DNA of 64,000 nucleotides from Microbacterium timonense (GTDB taxonomy: Bacteria > Actinomycetota > Actinomycetes > Actinomycetales > Microbacteriaceae): positions 1,156,158 through 1,220,157 of the forward strand of contig NZ_OLMV01000001.1 in assembly GCF_900292075.1 (NCBI RefSeq), written 5' to 3'. A model generated the notes under the pieces. That model saw only the letters and a program-made list of their open reading frames with translations. It was not told where the DNA came from and made no database searches. Positions 60,912-64,000 of this stretch are shown piece after piece. How positions within the stretch are numbered: position 1 is the first letter of the stretch; each line of letters starts with the position of its first letter. Position numbers and translations under genes: made by a program.

Positions 60912-61037
60912 CGTCACGCGGCGAGTTGCGCGGCCGCCGCCGGCGAGTCACGCGGCGACCGGGCAGTCACGCGGCGAGCGCGCAGTCACGCAGCGGCTGC
61001 CGGGGAGTCCCGCGGCGAGCGGGCAGTCACGCGGCGA
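60912..61037. repeat. Degenerate tandem repeat at the end of the HNH gene
   Basis: GTCACGCGGCGA or close variants start at 60912, 60947, 60966, 60985, 61007 and 61026, mostly 19 bases apart. The last copy includes the stop codon of the HNH gene. Looks like local duplication of the 3' end. Confidence 0.65.
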
Positions 61038-61524
61038 GCGCGAGATACGGCTCCCACCGCGGATCGGTGCGCTCGGTGCCGCGCACGGTCCATTGCGCGC
61101 CGCGCGGCGGATGCGGGGCGAACCGCAGTTCCCACCCCATCTCCTGCGGCGTCCGGTCGCCTTTGACGTTGTTGCAGCGCAGGCAGCACGCGACGAGATT
61201 CTCCCACGAATCCGCGCCACCGCGCGAGCGCGGCAGGACGTGGTCGATGGTCGACGCCGCCTTGCCGCAGTACGCGCAGCGCATTCCGTCGCGACGCAGC
61301 ACTCCGCGCCGGGTCACCGGGACGCGCCGGCCGCCCGGCACGCGGACGTAGCGCGTCAGGATGATCACGGCCGGACGTTCATACGATCTGCTGGTGCCCC
61401 ACACCGGATCGGTCTCGGTGTGTTCGACCACGGTGGCCTTCTCGTTCATCACGAGCACGAGGGCCCGCTTGAACGACACGACGGCGAGCGGCTCATAGCC
61501 CGCGTTGAGCACCAGAGTGCGCAT
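61027..61524 (-). CDS. HNH endonuclease
   Basis: 165 residues. HNH core: RDGMRCAYCGKAASTIDHVLPRSRGG (zinc-type C-x-x-C and the catalytic His in DHV), then WENLVACCLRCNNVKGDRTP. The N-terminal segment MRTLVLNAGYEPLAVVSFKRAL is found in a widespread actinobacterial HNH family of unknown role. Probably an intact chromosomal gene. The stop lies in a tandem repeat, and relatives may have a different C-terminus. Confidence 0.88.
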   Translation of the reverse strand: MRTLVLNAGYEPLAVVSFKRALVLVMNEKATVVEHTETDPVWGTSRSYERPAVIILTRYVRVPGGRRVPVTRRGVLRRDGMRCAYCGKAASTIDHVLPRSRGGADSWENLVACCLRCNNVKGDRTPQEMGWELRFAPHPPRGAQWTVRGTERTDPRWEPYLALAA

Positions 61525-61596
61525 TGATCATCCTCTCGAATGGCCGGGACGGCTTCTCGGTATTCGACTGCTCGACGATCAAGGGCGCAGGGGCAT

Positions 61597-61628
61597 GAAA
61601 AAAGGCGCTGCCTTATAGACAGCGCCTT
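61597..61628 (-). terminator. Rho-independent terminator (minus strand)
   Basis: AAGGCGCTG and CAGCGCCTT pair around CCTTATAGA; on the minus strand the hairpin is followed by a run of T (the plus strand reads GAAAAAAGG). It sits just upstream of the HNH gene and would stop transcripts running down from the M23 side. Confidence 0.7.
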
Positions 61629-61820
61629 GGCGCCACGGCTGTGCCGCGGCATTCACTCGTGCAATGCCGAAGGACGAGGCGTCCGAGCGCATCCATGGTG
61701 CGGATGCGTGGTGTGCAGCCCATCGGCTCCCTCCGCTCTCTCAGCGTCGGGTCTCAGGCTAACGCACCCCGGGGACAGCCGGGCGGTTCAGGCCGTGAAC
61801 GACCCGTGGCGTGTCGAAGA

Positions 61821-61857
61821 ACGGATGCCGCCGCCCGAGCGGGGCGGCGGCATCCGT
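61821..61857 (-). terminator. Long hairpin downstream of the M23 peptidase
   Basis: ACGGATGCCGCCGCCC at 61821-61836 pairs perfectly with GGGCGGCGGCATCCGT at 61842-61857 (16-bp stem, 5-base loop), 28 bases after the M23 stop. Confidence 0.75.
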
Positions 61858-61884
61858 GTCGTGAAGCTGCGTCGGTTCGAGGGG

Positions 61885-62844
61885 TCAGCCGGCGTTGGCC
61901 TGCAGCCAGGCCCACGGGTCGACGACCGAGCCGTTGATGTGCACCTCGAAGTGCAGGTGGCACGCGGTGGAGCTCCCGGTGCTGCCGACCAGGCCGATCA
62001 GCTGACCGGCCTCGACCGACTGGCCGACCGACACCTGGCGGCTGCCGTAGGTCATGTGACCGTAGAGCGTGTTGACGCGCTGGCCGCCGATGACGTGATC
62101 GATCGAGATGCCGACGCCGTAACCGCCGTAGCTCTCCTGCGAGACCTTGACCACGCCGGCCGCGGCCGCGTAGATCGGCGTGCCGCACGACGTGAGCAGG
62201 TCGACACCCTGGTGGTAGCCCGAGTCCCACAGGCCACGGCCCTTGGTGAAGTTGAGCAGGGGCCAGCGCACCTCGCCGGTGCCCGGGGAGGTCAGGGCGA
62301 TGTTGGTCGGGATCGACTTCGACGACGCGGCGGCGAGCTTGGCGACCTGGCGGGCGCGTTCGGCGGCGGCCTCTTCGGCCTTCTTCTTCTCGATCTCCTC
62401 GGCCGTGGTGGCCGCGTAGCTCGACCGGGACAGTTCCGCGGCGTTCGCGTCGGATGCCGCGACGAAGGTCTGGGCGTCGTCCACGGCCATCTGCTGGAGC
62501 GTCACCGGATCCTGCTCGCTCTTGGCCGCACCGGCAGCGAACGCGGGGAGCGCGACGGTCGCGACGAGGCCGCCGACCATGCTGAGGATGACGAGGCTGC
62601 GCAGCGGCTTGGCGACGCGCCCCGGGCGCTTGGCGCCGGCCGGGCGTGCGGCGGCGCGGGCCGGCGTGGGCTTCGCGGGGGCTGCGGGGCTCGTGCGTCG
62701 AGCAGGGGATTTGCGGTGACGGGTACGGCGACTCTGATCCGCCGCGACGTTCTCGGGTTCGTTCGCGGGCGACTCGATCTGTTCAGCCAAACTTTTCCTC
62801 CGGCGCCTCCGCGCCGGTGGCGCTGGCTCGTCAGCATTCTGCAT
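61885..62844 (-). CDS. Secreted/membrane-anchored M23 peptidase
   Basis: 319 residues. A basic Pro/Ala/Arg-rich cytoplasmic N-terminus (about 1-80), one membrane helix (LVILSMVGGLVATVALPAFA, about 84-103), a charged coiled coil (TAEEIEKKKAEEAAAERAR, about 147-165), then an M23 domain: HQGVDLLTSCGTPI (about 215-228) with H and D ligands, GHMTYGSRQ and HLHFEVHING. M23 peptidases cut peptidoglycan cross-bridges; the coiled coil may regulate it as in EnvC/RipA-type partners. No clear Shine-Dalgarno. A strong hairpin follows the stop. Confidence 0.9.
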   Translation of the reverse strand: MQNADEPAPPARRRRRKSLAEQIESPANEPENVAADQSRRTRHRKSPARRTSPAAPAKPTPARAAARPAGAKRPGRVAKPLRSLVILSMVGGLVATVALPAFAAGAAKSEQDPVTLQQMAVDDAQTFVAASDANAAELSRSSYAATTAEEIEKKKAEEAAAERARQVAKLAAASSKSIPTNIALTSPGTGEVRWPLLNFTKGRGLWDSGYHQGVDLLTSCGTPIYAAAAGVVKVSQESYGGYGVGISIDHVIGGQRVNTLYGHMTYGSRQVSVGQSVEAGQLIGLVGSTGSSTACHLHFEVHINGSVVDPWAWLQANAG

Positions 62845-63046
62845 GAGGGCTCACGTGTCGGGGCACGCGATGCGGGCTTCCCGTGCGGACGACGAGCCGG
62901 TGAGGCAATCCACGCGGGGTCCGGTCGGCGGGCTTCTCGCCTGGTGGACTGTTCGAGGCTACCCGAAGGTCACGATTCTGTCACGCTCCGCACCTGGCAA
63001 TCTCCGGACAATGCGTTCCGGATGCCTTGGTCGCGGCATCCGCCCC

Positions 63047-63748
63047 TCAGCGGGCCTCGTCGACCAGGAAGATGTGCGAGGCGACCTCGACCGGCAGCTC
63101 GAGACCCTCGTCGCTGCCCTGCATCTGGACGAGCACGTAGCCCTCGTTGTAGCGGTAGTCGCCCACCGCGCCCGGCACGACGCCCGCGCCCTTCAGCTGC
63201 TGCAGCAGCTCGGGGTCGACCTGCGCCGGCTCCGCGAGGCGGCGGACGGTTCCGGTGATGGGCTCGCCGGCGTCGTTGAGGCGGCGCACCAGCCCCACGA
63301 CGCCCTGCTCGAATTCGTTCGCCGGCACGTCGCCCAGCTGGTCCAGACCCGGGATCGGGTTGCCGTACGGGGACTCGGTCGGATGCCCCAGCAGCTCCAC
63401 GAGCCGGCGCTCGACCTGCTCGCTCATCACATGCTCCCAGCGGCATGCCTCTTCGTGGACATAGGCCCAGTCCAGGCCGATCACGTCGGAGAGGAGCCGC
63501 TCGGCGAGGCGGTGCTTGCGCATGACGTCGACGGCCTTCTGGCGCCCGGCGTCGGTCAGCTCGAGGGTGCGGTCTTCCGAGACGACGACGAGTCCGTCGC
63601 GTTCCATGCGGCCGATGGTCTGCGACACCGTCGGACCCGAGTGACCCAGGCGCTCCGAGATCCGCGCGCGCAGCGGCACGATGTTCTCCTCCTCGAGTTC
63701 GAGGATCGTGCGCAGGTACATCTCGGTCGTGTCGATCAGGTCGGTCAT
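63047..63748 (-). CDS. DtxR/IdeR-family iron-dependent repressor
   Basis: 233 residues from ATG 63748 (GAGGA upstream). DtxR family: HTH GHSGPTVSQTIGRMERDGL (about 36-54), HRLAERLLSDVIGLDWAYVHEEACRWEHVM with metal ligands Glu/His (about 79-107), then a C-terminal SH3-like domain (EPITGTVRRL and following). The conserved Cys of IdeR/DtxR is seen in EEACRWEH. The protein binds boxes such as the one at 27883 when iron is present. The possible half-conserved box at 63777-63791 could allow self-regulation. Whether it senses iron or manganese (MntR-like) is not certain. Confidence 0.88.
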   Translation of the reverse strand: MTDLIDTTEMYLRTILELEEENIVPLRARISERLGHSGPTVSQTIGRMERDGLVVVSEDRTLELTDAGRQKAVDVMRKHRLAERLLSDVIGLDWAYVHEEACRWEHVMSEQVERRLVELLGHPTESPYGNPIPGLDQLGDVPANEFEQGVVGLVRRLNDAGEPITGTVRRLAEPAQVDPELLQQLKGAGVVPGAVGDYRYNEGYVLVQMQGSDEGLELPVEVASHIFLVDEAR

Positions 63749-63776
63749 CGCGGTGTCCTCAGTTCTCAAGGGGCAA

Positions 63777-63791
63777 AGGACAGCCTATCCT
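63777..63791. promoter_or_regulatory. Weak IdeR-like box before the regulator
   Basis: AGGACAGCCTATCCT matches 12 of 15 central positions of the IdeR consensus and lies 29 bases before the regulator's ATG. The plus-strand TATCCT could also be a -10. Uncertain. Confidence 0.3.
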
Positions 63792-63840
63792 CTGCTCCCG
63801 ACGGGGCGGCGGGCGGGCCCCGGGCCGAGCCCGGGGGGCG

Positions 63841-64000
63841 CGCGCGACAGCGGCGCCCGCGGCCGCAGCGACGCTGCAGGCCGGCCAGGCGCGCGCGCGA
63901 GACGGCCGGGGCGTGATCGTGTATCCCGAGGGATCGCTGACGCGGGAGCCGGATCTGTGGCCGATGCGGGGCAAGACCGGCGCGGTGCGGCTCGCCCTGG
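63841..64000 (+). pseudogene. Fragment of a 1-acyl-sn-glycerol-3-phosphate acyltransferase
   Basis: In one plus-strand frame to the window end the translation reads RDGRGVIVYPEGSLTREPDLWP, then MRGKTGAVRLAL (63898-64000). This is the PlsC motif III region (Y-P-E-G-S). Motif I (N-H-x-x-x-x-D) should be about 60-80 residues before it, but the preceding sequence (63749-63850) is the intergenic region of the regulator and is low-complexity GC. So the 5' half appears missing. The gene may be truncated, or the window may join two places. It runs off the right edge, so this is tentative. Confidence 0.5.

Larger units (their letters stand above)
61525..61884. other. Intergenic region with two hairpins
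   Basis: 360 bases with no gene between the start of the HNH gene and the end of the M23 gene, both on the minus strand. It holds a terminator at 61597-61628 and one at 61821-61857, and must also hold the HNH promoter. Confidence 0.6.

Noticed and set aside
60912..61037. CRISPR array
   Set aside because: Units are 19 bases, degenerate and without spacers of regular length; simple tandem repeat.
62845..63046. ydaO/c-di-AMP riboswitch before the M23 gene
   Set aside because: Such riboswitches often precede cell-wall hydrolases in actinobacteria, but I could not find the conserved motifs in these 202 bases.

Overview
The window looks like chromosome from a high-GC actinobacterium, most plausibly a Microbacteriaceae member (Microbacterium-like). 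The signs are the very high GC, the actinobacterial LexA box (GAACN4GTTC), an IdeR/DtxR iron box, an imuA'-imuB-dnaE2 mutasome, many leaderless genes with a TANNNT box about 6 bases before ATG/GTG, and families such as DUF4383, WYL regulators and fused FecCD permeases. The genus is inferred. No rRNA, intact tRNA or CRISPR array was seen.

Bases 1 to about 20,900 are a mobile genomic island. A tyrosine integrase runs off the left edge. A 59-codon excisionase sits at 19,602-19,781, and a tRNA-3'-end-like core (candidate attR) lies at 20,877-20,900. In between are a zeta-toxin pair, a DUF1643-like gene, a six-gene minus-strand defence operon (3,362-9,302), a reduced MobF relaxase, a DUF2971 gene, a DUF262/DUF1524 restriction gene with a two-TM partner, and a pair of unrecognised paralogue-like genes. 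The six-gene operon is the most interesting item. It has a D12-class adenine methyltransferase, an unknown 167-aa protein, a PLD-nuclease/SF2-helicase fusion, a 64-aa protein, a DndD-like SMC ATPase and a DndE-like small protein. It has no dndA, dndB or dndC, so it reads as a Dnd-type assembly coupled to methylation instead of sulfur.

From 20,967 to about 28,000 the content is ordinary chromosome: an NmrA-like oxidoreductase divergent from a WYL regulator, a TPR protein, a P-loop-degenerate uridine-kinase-like protein, and a siderophore ABC operon (ATPase, binding protein, fused permease) under an IdeR box. The IdeR/DtxR-type regulator is at 63,047.

28,000-53,200 is a stress and transport region: two MFS exporters, oxalate decarboxylase, aquaporin, an alpha/beta hydrolase, DUF1275, three large LuxR-type ATPase (LAL) regulators, small SnoaL/VOC proteins, an SDR, LtrA, an HD protein divergent from a SnoaL-TetR-FrnE operon with two operator copies, a quinone-oxidoreductase-like enzyme, paired CrcB fluoride channels, DUF4383, CinA and three small acidic proteins.

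53,200-59,354 is the SOS mutagenesis cassette (imuA', imuB, dnaE2) behind a LexA box that abuts the -10 element. Then come a frameshifted EamA transporter divergent from a MarR regulator, an HNH endonuclease, a secreted M23 peptidase, the DtxR-family regulator, and at the right edge a fragment of an acyltransferase whose N-terminal half is not present upstream.
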